From Acidobacteriota bacterium (GTDB taxonomy: Bacteria > Acidobacteriota > Terriglobia > Terriglobales > Acidobacteriaceae), in contig JAJZDL010000020.1 in NCBI GenBank assembly GCA_021851465.1, forward strand, positions 1 through 21,512: 21,512 bases of DNA, in the 5' to 3' direction. Made by a program: the position numbers and the translations under genes. Below the pieces are notes generated by a model. That model was not told the DNA's origin. It made no database searches and was given only the letters and a program-made list of their open reading frames with translations. How positions within the stretch are numbered: the stretch's first letter is position 1; every line of letters begins with the position of its first letter. Below are positions 1 through 6,697 of this stretch, piece after piece.

Positions 1-1
1 A

Positions 2-1615
2 ACGGCTCCATTGACCCCTCCCCCCAAAGCCTTCCTCCCACAAACGCCGCCCCTGTCGTCCACGACTCTCCGGCTCCTCTGCTACGCCTTCGCCGCCTGC
101 TGCGCCCTCGGCGTCCTCGCCAAGGGACTGATCGGCGTCGTCTTCCCCGTCGGAATCGCCCTGCTCTACCTTCTGCTGGCGCGTGGCCCACGCGCCGCCG
201 CCGCACGCATCCTCCAACTTTATCCGCTGTCGAGCACGGCCGTCTTCCTCGCCCTCGCCGCGCCCTGGCACATTCTCATCGCCCTCGCCAATCCTACGCA
301 GGGCCATCCCGGCGGCCTCGCACTCGCTCACGGCCACCTCGCCGTACCGCTGCCAACGCAGGGCAATGTCCACAGTTGGGCCTGGTTCTACTTCATCAAC
401 GAGCAGCTCCTCCGCTACCTCAACCTCCGCGTCCCCCGCGACTACGACACCGTCCCCCTCTGGCTCTTCTGGGGTCTCTGCCTCATCTGGCTGATGCCGT
501 GGTCCGCCTATCTCTTCCACGCTTTCGCCGATGCCGCCCGCTCCTCGTTCGCATCCATCCGCCGCCGTAGCCCTGCGGAACAAATTGCCGCTCCAGTCCA
601 TCTCCTCCTGCTCCTCTGGGCGTTCGTTCCGCTGCTGTTCTTTAGCTTCTCCACCCGTCAGGAGTACTACGTCCTGCCCGCGCTGCCACCGCTCGCAATC
701 CTCATCGCCGGATGGCTCGCGCAGGACTCCCACGCCGCGGGGCAGCCCGTCGCCCAACGCGCGCAGCAAATCCGCCGCGCCAACCTCCGCTGCACCGCTG
801 TGCTGCTTGCCCTCGGAACTGTCTTCGCCGCCGCCGGTTTCTCCTTCCTGCTGCACACCCGCGCGCCCGCGCCCTCGACCGATCTCGCCGCGCTCCTCCA
901 GCAGAACCCCGCCAACTACGCCCTCAGCATGGGCCACTTCCTCGACCTCAACGCGCAGGCCCTCGGCCTCTTCCGCCTGCCGCTTGCCCTCGCCGCCGCC
1001 GCGCTCTTCTTCGGGCCGCTCGCCTCGTTCCTGCTGCGCAAACGAGCGTCTTTCGAGAACAGCACGAAGTGCCCCCATGCCTCCACCCTCGCCCTCGCCG
1101 CCGGGGCCTTCGGCTTCCTGCTGGCCGCGCACCTCGGCTTGCAGACCTTCGCTCCGGTGCTCAGCTCACAGCAGCTCGCCGCGGCCATCGCTCCGCAGCT
1201 CGCCCCACGCCCCGGCCAGCCGCCCGCCCTCATCGTCATCCATCAGGAGTACGAGTTCGCCAGCACCCTCGGCTTCTATCTCCAACTCCCCCATTACACG
1301 ACCGAGGCACCCACGCGCGGAGCGCGTCCAGAACCGCACGAAGTGCTCCACATCCTCACCGACCGCGAGTATAATGGCGTCGCCAACTACGGCCGCAGCT
1401 CGAACCTCTGGTACGGCAGCTTCTTCTCGGACGCGCCCGCGATCTTCGAGACGCAGCAATCGCTGGCCGCAAGGTGGCCCGGCGCGCAGCGCATCTTTCT
1501 CTGGCAGGATCTCTCCAACCAGCCCAGTCCCCTGCCCGCCGCGCTCTCACCCGTCTACGTCATCGCCCGCTCCGGCGGCAAGGAGATCGTCAGCAACCAG
1601 CCAAACGATCCCTGA
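2..1615 (+). CDS. ArnT/PMT-like (GT39/GT83) membrane glycosyltransferase, 5'-truncated by window edge
   Basis: This is the C-terminal part of a polytopic membrane glycosyltransferase of the ArnT/PMT superfamily (GT-C fold), enzymes that move a sugar from a polyprenyl-phosphate carrier onto lipid or protein at the outer face of the inner membrane. The reading frame is open to the first base. A TTG at base 11 has no ribosome site, so the start lies upstream and the N-terminal catalytic acidic loop is missing. Counted from base 11, a helix near residues 25-57 carries the family-like LAKG motif. It is followed by PWH (about 85-87), FYFINEQLLRYL (about 126-137), whose pattern matches the conserved ArnT region around FxxEHxxRF, and several more helices to about residue 385. 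The last 150 residues form a soluble domain. The exact acceptor cannot be read from the sequence. Family-level call good, function weak. Confidence 0.72.
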   Translation, partial: TAPLTPPPKAFLPQTPPLSSTTLRLLCYAFAACCALGVLAKGLIGVVFPVGIALLYLLLARGPRAAAARILQLYPLSSTAVFLALAAPWHILIALANPTQGHPGGLALAHGHLAVPLPTQGNVHSWAWFYFINEQLLRYLNLRVPRDYDTVPLWLFWGLCLIWLMPWSAYLFHAFADAARSSFASIRRRSPAEQIAAPVHLLLLLWAFVPLLFFSFSTRQEYYVLPALPPLAILIAGWLAQDSHAAGQPVAQRAQQIRRANLRCTAVLLALGTVFAAAGFSFLLHTRAPAPSTDLAALLQQNPANYALSMGHFLDLNAQALGLFRLPLALAAAALFFGPLASFLLRKRASFENSTKCPHASTLALAAGAFGFLLAAHLGLQTFAPVLSSQQLAAAIAPQLAPRPGQPPALIVIHQEYEFASTLGFYLQLPHYTTEAPTRGARPEPHEVLHILTDREYNGVANYGRSSNLWYGSFFSDAPAIFETQQSLAARWPGAQRIFLWQDLSNQPSPLPAALSPVYVIARSGGKEIVSNQPNDP

Positions 1616-1651
1616 TGCACCAGTCCTTCTGTATTCCCTGTATTCCTTCGC

Positions 1652-1677
1652 GCGGACTCATGTCCGCATTTATTTTG
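1652..1677 (+). terminator. Intrinsic terminator after the glycosyltransferase
   Basis: GCGGAC (1652-1657) and GTCCGC (1662-1667) form a perfect 6-bp stem with a TCAT loop, followed at once by the T-rich ATTTATTTTG. It lies 36 bases after the stop codon and directly abuts the -35 box of the next gene. Confidence 0.65.
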
Positions 1678-1706
1678 TTGACAGGGCCGCCTAATTGTAC
1701 TACTGT
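1678..1706 (+). promoter_or_regulatory. Promoter of the GntR-ABC operon
   Basis: TTGACA at 1678-1683 is a consensus -35 box. A 17-base spacer leads to TACTGT at 1701-1706 as a weak -10. The predicted start of transcription (about 1713) is within a few bases of the ATG at 1718, so the message would be nearly or fully leaderless. Confidence 0.55.
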
Positions 1707-1718
1707 ATTCATACAGTA
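1701..1718 (+). promoter_or_regulatory. Palindromic operator, probably for the GntR repressor itself
   Basis: TACTGTAT-TC-ATACAGTA is a perfect 8-2-8 inverted repeat that covers the -10 element and ends on the first base of the GntR start codon. YtrA-type GntR regulators commonly bind short palindromes at their own operon promoter, so autorepression is the natural reading. The binding itself is inferred. Confidence 0.7.
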
Positions 1719-2104
1719 TGATTATTCGCGTACATACCGGCCAGGGCACTCCGATCTATCTCCAGATTGAATCGCAGGTGAAACATGCGATTGCCGCCGG
1801 GGCGCTGAAGCTGGACGATGCTCTGCCTTCGGTGCGAAAGCTCGCCGCCGAACTGCGCATCAATCCCAACACCGTTGCTCGCGCCTACCAGAATCTGGAG
1901 CGCGATGGAATCCTGCGCACGGTGCCCGGCGGCGGCTGCTATGTCACCGGTCAAAGTCCTGGGCTGCTGAAATCGGAGAAGCTCCGCCGCCTCCGGCCCA
2001 TGGCGACGCAACTGGCAGTCGAGGCAAAGCAGCTTCGTCTAGCGCGGGCGGAGTTGCTGCAACTGCTCGAAGACTCATACGACGACCTTGGAGAGGCGCA
2101 ATGA
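1718..2104 (+). CDS. GntR-family transcriptional regulator, YtrA subfamily
   Basis: A 128-residue repressor with an N-terminal GntR winged helix-turn-helix and a short C-terminal dimerisation segment, the size of the YtrA subfamily that controls ABC export operons. Diagnostic segments are PIYLQI (residues 12-17), the recognition helix region LPSVRKLAAELRINPNTVARAY and the wing GILRTVPGGGCYV. The last 40 residues are helical and Leu-rich. The start at 1718 fits the family N-terminus, yet there is no Shine-Dalgarno because the promoter and operator run right up to the ATG. The stop codon overlaps the start of the ABC ATPase (ATGA), showing translational coupling. It probably represses its own operon through the 1701-1718 palindrome and is released by membrane or antibiotic stress. 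The inducer is unknown. Confidence 0.9.
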   Translation: MIIRVHTGQGTPIYLQIESQVKHAIAAGALKLDDALPSVRKLAAELRINPNTVARAYQNLERDGILRTVPGGGCYVTGQSPGLLKSEKLRRLRPMATQLAVEAKQLRLARAELLQLLEDSYDDLGEAQ

Positions 2105-3006
2105 ACGATCTGGCAATCGAAACTCACTCTCTGCACAAACACTACGGCGATATTCGCGCCGTGGACGGGCTGGACATGCGGGTTCCGCGCGGCGCTATCT
2201 ACGGATTCCTGGGCCGCAACGGCGCGGGCAAGACCACAACGATTCGTCTGCTTGCCGGTCTCTCTCATGCAAACTGTGGTCAGATGCGGGTCTTCGGTCT
2301 CGACCCGCGAACCGACAGTGTCGCCATCCTCGCGCGCACCGGCTGGGTGATCGACAAGGTGCTTGTCCCGTCGATGACCGGCAACGATCTGGTGCGCTTC
2401 AATCGCGGCTTCTTTCCCCGCTGGTCGGACGCGCACGCCGCCAAGTACGCCGAGGTGTTCGAGTTGGACATGACGCGCAAGTTTCGCCAGCTCTCCACTG
2501 GCAACCAGACCAAGCTGTGCCTGCTGCTTGCGCTGGCCCAGGGAGCGGAGATGGTGGTGCTCGACGAGCCGACCGCAGGCATGGATCCGGTCGTCACCGA
2601 CCAGCTTCTGCGCGTACTGGTGGAGGACTTCGCCAACGAGGGCCGCACGCTGTTCCTCTCCTCGCACCATCTCTCCGAGGTGGAACGCATCGCCGAGTGG
2701 GTCGGCATCATCGACCACGGCAGGCTGCTGCTGGAGGCGCGGCTGGACGACATGCGCGCCAACTTCCGCCGCGTCCGCGTGGTGGGCGAGGCGCTGCCTT
2801 TGGCCGCGTCCGCCGACGTGCTCAAGACCGGCACTGGCGAAGGAACAACGGAGTATGTGCTGCGCGCCAATGCGGAGGCCTTTGTCGCTACGCTGCGAAC
2901 GCAGGGCGCGACCGTGCTCGAAGAGTCGCCGCTGAATCTTTCGGAGATATTTCTTGAAGTCGTCGGAAAGGGGAAGACCAATGTACCTGTGGAAGTATTG
3001 GCGTGA
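2101..3006 (+). CDS. ABC transporter ATP-binding protein (YtrB/BcrA-like)
   Basis: A 301-residue ATPase subunit that would power the membrane protein encoded next. Walker A is GRNGAGKT (38-45), the Q-loop region follows, the signature is LSTGN (131-135), Walker B is MVVLDE (151-156) and the H-loop histidines are in SSHH (187-190). The signature departs from the usual LSGGQ, as it often does in small YtrB/BcrA-type exporters. The last 80 residues are a C-terminal extension without clear motifs. The start overlaps the GntR stop codon by four bases and the end overlaps the permease gene by 26 bases, so the three genes form one tightly coupled operon. The substrate is not visible. YtrA-linked ABC systems are often tied to cell-envelope antibiotics, which is only a suggestion here. 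Confidence 0.92.
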   Translation: MNDLAIETHSLHKHYGDIRAVDGLDMRVPRGAIYGFLGRNGAGKTTTIRLLAGLSHANCGQMRVFGLDPRTDSVAILARTGWVIDKVLVPSMTGNDLVRFNRGFFPRWSDAHAAKYAEVFELDMTRKFRQLSTGNQTKLCLLLALAQGAEMVVLDEPTAGMDPVVTDQLLRVLVEDFANEGRTLFLSSHHLSEVERIAEWVGIIDHGRLLLEARLDDMRANFRRVRVVGEALPLAASADVLKTGTGEGTTEYVLRANAEAFVATLRTQGATVLEESPLNLSEIFLEVVGKGKTNVPVEVLA

Positions 3007-3763
3007 ATCCCGTATTACCTTCGCCGTCGGCATGGCGCTGGTTGGACTATTGCTTTGGAGCATGCTCAAGCTCTCCGTGGGCTACCCGGGCCCGGCCCAA
3101 GGCTACTCCGAAAATGGGGTTGCGCTCAATACGGCCCGCTCCATTCCGCCCCAGATCTACCTGGTCATTGTCAGCGTTCTGACGCTTCCCCTGGCATTTC
3201 TGGGGTTGCGTTTCGGCAGCTTCGGCGTGGGCCGCGGCCTGGGCGAAGGCAGCGGCTCGTTTCTCTTTAGCCGGCCGCGTACCCGCGCCTTCTTTGTGTG
3301 GAGCGACTGGGGCTGTGGCATGGCGCAACTGCTGCTGCTCGTCCTCGCGGCCAACGCGGTTCTGGCATTCGGCTACTACCGCATCGCGCCGGACAGCGGT
3401 CCCGTCCTCGTCGCCGGAGCGCCGGTCTCGATGGCAACCATCTTCGCGCTGCATTGCGTGGCCGGCCTGCTGCTGACCGGGTTGATCTTCGGCCTCACCT
3501 ACTTCTCCTCGGTGCTGACGCGGGGTCATGGCTTGATGCTGGCCGTCGGCGTCCTGCTGGCGTACTTCATCGCAAAGGCGGTGATGAAATACCGTTGGCA
3601 GATTACGCTGCCGGATATTACCTTGACCGAGTTCGTCCAGTCCTCCACCAGAAACATGCGCTTCGCCGACCACCTCGGCCTCTCCATCGCGCTTCGCGCC
3701 GGCGTAGCGCTGCTTTTCCCATTCGCTGCGCAGTGGCTCCTGCAAACCAGTGACATCGATTAG
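2981..3763 (+). CDS. ABC transporter membrane subunit (ABC-2-like)
   Basis: A 260-residue integral membrane protein with about six hydrophobic helices (roughly residues 12-32, 55-77, 110-132, 144-172, 178-196 and 230-252). It is the only permease next to the ATPase and overlaps it by 26 bases, so the two should form the exporter. ATG at 2981 is chosen because it is preceded by AAGGGGAAG (about 2968-2976). An upstream in-frame TTG at 2954 lacks such a site. A Gly-rich stretch (about residues 80-100) ends in SRPRTRAFFVWSDW, resembling the cytosolic loop of bacterial ABC-2 proteins in which SR is followed by a basic and aromatic segment. The family call rests on topology and context more than on motifs. 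Confidence 0.8.
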   Translation: MYLWKYWRESRITFAVGMALVGLLLWSMLKLSVGYPGPAQGYSENGVALNTARSIPPQIYLVIVSVLTLPLAFLGLRFGSFGVGRGLGEGSGSFLFSRPRTRAFFVWSDWGCGMAQLLLLVLAANAVLAFGYYRIAPDSGPVLVAGAPVSMATIFALHCVAGLLLTGLIFGLTYFSSVLTRGHGLMLAVGVLLAYFIAKAVMKYRWQITLPDITLTEFVQSSTRNMRFADHLGLSIALRAGVALLFPFAAQWLLQTSDID

Positions 3764-3831
3764 GCGGGCAGATCGGGGTTGGTTCGGCCCTGGAATCATT
3801 ATTTTCGTTTGCAACACGAGAGGAGTTTTCA

Positions 3832-4640
3832 ATGCGCATTCGCATTTGGGAGTCTGTTGCAATCGCCGTTACGCTCTCCGCAGCCTCTGCCTCTGCGCAG
3901 AGCATGCCACAACCCACATCTCCCGCCGTTGCCATGGCCGCCGACGCACACCCGTCGTTTGAGGTCGCCACCATCAAGCCGAGCAAACCCGATGAAACGT
4001 CGATGGATTCGGTACCGAGGGACGCCATCTCACGGTCGAAAATTACACGGTGAATCAACTCATCCAGGTTGCCTATGGGATTCACCGGAAGCAGGTGGTG
4101 GGCGGGCCAACCTGGCTCGACGAAGACCGGTACGACATCGACGGCATAGCGGATGTGGCGGGCGAACCCAATACCAAGCAGATGAAGGAAATGCTTCAGA
4201 AGCTGTTGGCGGATCGATTTCAGCTTAAGTATCATCGCGAGAAGAAGGAACTCACCATCTATGCGATTACCGTGGGGAAGAGCGGAGCAAAGCTGACGAA
4301 GAGCGTGAGCGATCCCAATACGGTTCCGGATGAGCAAGGCAATGGGGACAGCACCGGACTCGCGGTGCGGTACACGAACTACTCCATGGCAGACCTGGCC
4401 GAGAATCTACAGGGGATGGGGCAGGAGAGGCCGGTGGTGGATCAGACGGGAATCGCAGGCCGGTTCGACTTTACGCTGAAGTGGCTGCCCGATGCGTGGC
4501 AGAACCAGAACAACGATCCCAATGCCGCGCCGGGACTGGGTACGGCGCTTCAGGAGCAACTCGGGTTGAAGCTCCAACCCACCAAGGCACTCGTCGACGT
4601 ATTCGTCATCGACCACGTCGAGCCGCCATCGCCAAACTGA
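3832..4640 (+). pseudogene. TIGR03435-family secreted protein, broken by a frameshift
   Basis: TIGR03435 is a protein family greatly expanded in soil Acidobacteriota; its function is unknown. The first part (ATG at 3832, preceded by AGAGGAG at 3819-3825) has a signal peptide ending near SASAQS and the family hallmark FEVATIKPS. In that frame translation stops at 4053. The rest of the family pattern continues in another frame: from about 4005 that frame reads GRHLTVENYTVNQLIQVAYG, then the GGPTWLDEDRYDI motif and a normal C-terminus ending at 4640. The frame change falls between about 3999 and 4020 and equals one lost base or two gained bases. A sequencing error is possible. The gene lies 68 bases after the ABC permease and may be cotranscribed with it. 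Confidence 0.8.
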
Positions 4641-4643
4641 TTC

Positions 4644-5852
4644 TCACGCCGCGCGTGTAATCCGCCCGTCCTTCAGCGTGAAGCGTTCGCCGCGCCAGAT
4701 GACAGTGTTCGAGGCATAGCTCCAGAACCAGAAGCCGAGGCCAAAGAAGTCCCGCAGCGGCAGCAGCCAGATGTCGCGCAGCACCTGCGCGTCTCCCAGT
4801 ATGCCGACGCCGACCGTGAGCGCAACGGCCACGCGCGCCAACACCACAAGACTCAGCAGGGTAAAGCTCCACAGCGCAAAGCCGCTGGCCACGCAGTTCA
4901 GCACGGCCCACGGAATGCAATAGGTGGTCCCCAGCCCCAGATAGCCCCATCGCCTCGCGGTGCGCAGGGTGCGCGCCCAGCGCATCTGGTGCTCCCACAG
5001 GTCGCGCAGGCCGTACGCCGGCACCGCGGTCTCCACCACCTCGCGACACAGCTCGATGCGGTATCCCGCCCGCGCGACCCTCACGCCGATCTCGTTGTCG
5101 TCGGCCAGATAGTCGAGCAGCGGTTCGAGGCCACCCGCCGCGGCCAACGCCGTGCGCGAGACCGCCAGCGTCGCCCCCAGTCCGAAGCGTATGCCGCCCT
5201 CCAGCCTGCGCGCCGCCAGCACGCCCGCCATGAAATCGGTCGAGATTCCCAGCGCCTCCAGCCGCGCACCCAGCGTCAGAGCGTCGCCCCCGGCGGCGGT
5301 CCGTCCCAGGAACAGCGCCGTCACCATCCCCACCTTCGGATCTTCTTTACCGTCCGCAGTGCCGAAGCGCTCCATCACCCGTGCCAGGTACTGCGGCGAG
5401 ACGCAGATGTCGCTGTCGTTGATGAGGATGTGCTCATACTGCGCCTCCCCCAGCATCTGCACCAGGTTGCTCACCTTGCCCGATGTGCCCAGCCGCCGCG
5501 GACACTCGATCAGCCGGATCGCACAGGCGGGAAATTCCGCGCGCAGCCGCTCGATCTCCCCCACCGCCGGATCGTCCAGGCTGCTCACGCCAAACAGAAT
5601 CTCAAACCTCCCCGCATACTGCTGCACGCAGTGGCTCACAAACCCCGCATACATGCGCGCATCCAGGCCCTTCACCGGCTTCAGGATGCTGACATCCGGC
5701 GCAAAGCCCGTGCCCTTCGCCGCATCCGCGCGGGCAAGCGCAGACCGGCGACACTCCCGCCCAAACTGCCGCGCCCCAGCCAACGCCAGCAGCATGTAGC
5801 CCAGCCCGCCCACCGTCAGCAGCGTTGTAACCGCTTCGACCACCGTCGCCAT
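4644..5852 (-). CDS. hpnI: Hopanoid glucosaminyltransferase HpnI (GT21-like)
   Basis: A 402-residue membrane-bound family 2/21-type glycosyltransferase. HpnI adds N-acetylglucosamine to bacteriohopanetetrol in the pathway to composite hopanoids; HpnK then deacetylates the product and HpnJ forms the cyclitol ether. An N-terminal helix (about 8-26) anchors the protein. The GT-A domain shows VSILKPVKGLD (54-64), SLDDP (91-95), the metal-binding DSD (146-148), LADDNEIG (249-256) and the QMRWAR motif (289-294) of the QxxRW type. C-terminal hydrophobic segments follow from about 305. Motifs and length match HpnI and ceramide-glucosyltransferase relatives. No hpnJ, hpnK or squalene-hopene cyclase lies beside it, so the pathway genes would be elsewhere. 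Its 3' end is only three bases from the convergent TIGR03435 gene. Confidence 0.85.
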   Translation of the reverse strand: MATVVEAVTTLLTVGGLGYMLLALAGARQFGRECRRSALARADAAKGTGFAPDVSILKPVKGLDARMYAGFVSHCVQQYAGRFEILFGVSSLDDPAVGEIERLRAEFPACAIRLIECPRRLGTSGKVSNLVQMLGEAQYEHILINDSDICVSPQYLARVMERFGTADGKEDPKVGMVTALFLGRTAAGGDALTLGARLEALGISTDFMAGVLAARRLEGGIRFGLGATLAVSRTALAAAGGLEPLLDYLADDNEIGVRVARAGYRIELCREVVETAVPAYGLRDLWEHQMRWARTLRTARRWGYLGLGTTYCIPWAVLNCVASGFALWSFTLLSLVVLARVAVALTVGVGILGDAQVLRDIWLLPLRDFFGLGFWFWSYASNTVIWRGERFTLKDGRITRAA

Positions 5853-5904
5853 GCAACCAGTCTACCCAACCGCCGCGGGGAAACCCCCACGCGCCAGTTC
5901 CCTA

Positions 5905-5933
5905 TAGACAATTCAGACTATAATAACTATAAT
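5905..5933 (+). promoter_or_regulatory. Promoter of the first toxin-antitoxin pair, with a direct-repeat operator candidate
   Basis: TAGACA (5905-5910) and TATAAT (5928-5933) are separated by 17 bases. ACTATAAT occurs twice, at 5917-5924 and 5926-5933, nine bases apart, so one copy is the -10 box. Such iterated sites over the -10 are typical of antitoxin autoregulation. Binding is inferred. Confidence 0.65.
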
Positions 5934-5959
5934 TCTGGTTGAAATAGACGGAGACATTT

Positions 5960-6205
5960 ATGGCTGTCTGGCAGGTGCAGGAGGCAAAGACGAGGCTGAG
6001 CGAGGTAATCGAAGAGGCCAACAGCAAAGGCCCGCAGATCATCACTCGCCACGGCTCGGAACGCGCTGTGATTCTCTCCATCGCAGAGTACCGCGCGCTG
6101 ACTGCGCATAAGCCCGACCTGCGCGCCTACCTGCTCGGCGGGCCAAAGGTCGACAGCTTCGAGGTGCCGCGCGACCGCGACACAGGACGTGAAATCAGCC
6201 TATGA
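5960..6205 (+). CDS. Phd/YefM-family antitoxin
   Basis: An 81-residue antitoxin of the Phd/YefM type. The N-terminal DNA-binding half has the family pattern VQEAKTRLSEVIEEA followed by GPQIITRHGSERAVILSIAEYRAL. The C-terminal tail (about 52-81), ending in DRDTGREISL, would wrap around and inhibit the toxin. The start at 5960 is supported by GGAGA at 5950-5954. Its last codons overlap the toxin start by four bases (ATGA), giving the usual antitoxin-toxin order and coupling. The complex probably represses the promoter at 5905-5933. Confidence 0.9.
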   Translation: MAVWQVQEAKTRLSEVIEEANSKGPQIITRHGSERAVILSIAEYRALTAHKPDLRAYLLGGPKVDSFEVPRDRDTGREISL

Positions 6206-6627
6206 GCGAGCCGGCCCAATACCTCCTCGACACCGACGTACTGTCCGAGACGAGGAAGAGACGCGCCGACGAGAAGCTCATCGCATTCGTCGCGGAGACC
6301 GATCCATCCGCGATGTTCCTCAGCGTTCTGACGCTTGGCGAACTGAGAAAAGCGGTCGCGCTGAAGCAGCACACCGACCCGCCAGCCGCGAAGAGCATCG
6401 CTGCGTGGGTGGATGGCCTGGAGTTCAGCTTTGCCGACCGCATCCTGGGCATCGACGCCGCAACCGCGCGAGTATGGGGAGAGCTGTCCGCCCAACGCCC
6501 GCGCCCTGTCATCGACACCTTGCTGGCCGCAACCGCCGCCGTCCATGGCCTAACCCTCGTCACGCGCAACACCAGCGATGTGCAGGACATCGATGTGACG
6601 CTGCTGAACCCCTTCGCCCACCGGTAG
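6202..6627 (+). CDS. PIN-domain toxin (VapC/FitB-like)
   Basis: A 141-residue PIN-domain ribonuclease, toxin of the pair. Conserved acidic positions are visible: D10 and D12 in LLDTDVLSE, E47 in LTLGELRKA, and D105 in VIDTLLAATA, followed by TLVTRNTSD near the end. VapC proteins cleave tRNA or rRNA at specific sites; the target of this one cannot be told. The pattern LLDTDVLSE and the C-terminal LNPF resemble the FitB subgroup, which usually pairs with an AbrB-type antitoxin but is also found with Phd-type partners, as here. The start codon overlaps the antitoxin stop. Confidence 0.9.
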   Translation: MSEPAQYLLDTDVLSETRKRRADEKLIAFVAETDPSAMFLSVLTLGELRKAVALKQHTDPPAAKSIAAWVDGLEFSFADRILGIDAATARVWGELSAQRPRPVIDTLLAATAAVHGLTLVTRNTSDVQDIDVTLLNPFAHR

Positions 6628-6654
6628 AGGATGCATGCCCATGTATGGCCGTCG

Positions 6655-6680
6655 TATCGTCATGGGTGGGGTCGCAGCCA
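6655..6680 (+). repeat. 26-bp direct repeat, copy 1 (3' side of the methyltransferase gene)
   Basis: The 26 bases beginning TATCGTCATGGGTGGGG are identical to 8223-8248 and in the same orientation. CCCATG at 6638-6643 can pair with CATGGG at 6661-6666, giving a small stem. Confidence 0.9.
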
Positions 6681-6697
6681 ACCAGGTGATTGACCTG

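Noticed and set aside
531..1694. A 387-codon plus-strand frame within the glycosyltransferase
   Set aside because: Ser/Pro/Arg-rich artefact of high GC; the overlapping frame shows membrane helices and family motifs.
1951..3069. A 372-codon minus-strand frame opposite the ABC ATPase
   Set aside because: Composition follows from the high-GC antisense of the ATPase; the plus strand has complete Walker motifs and coupled genes.
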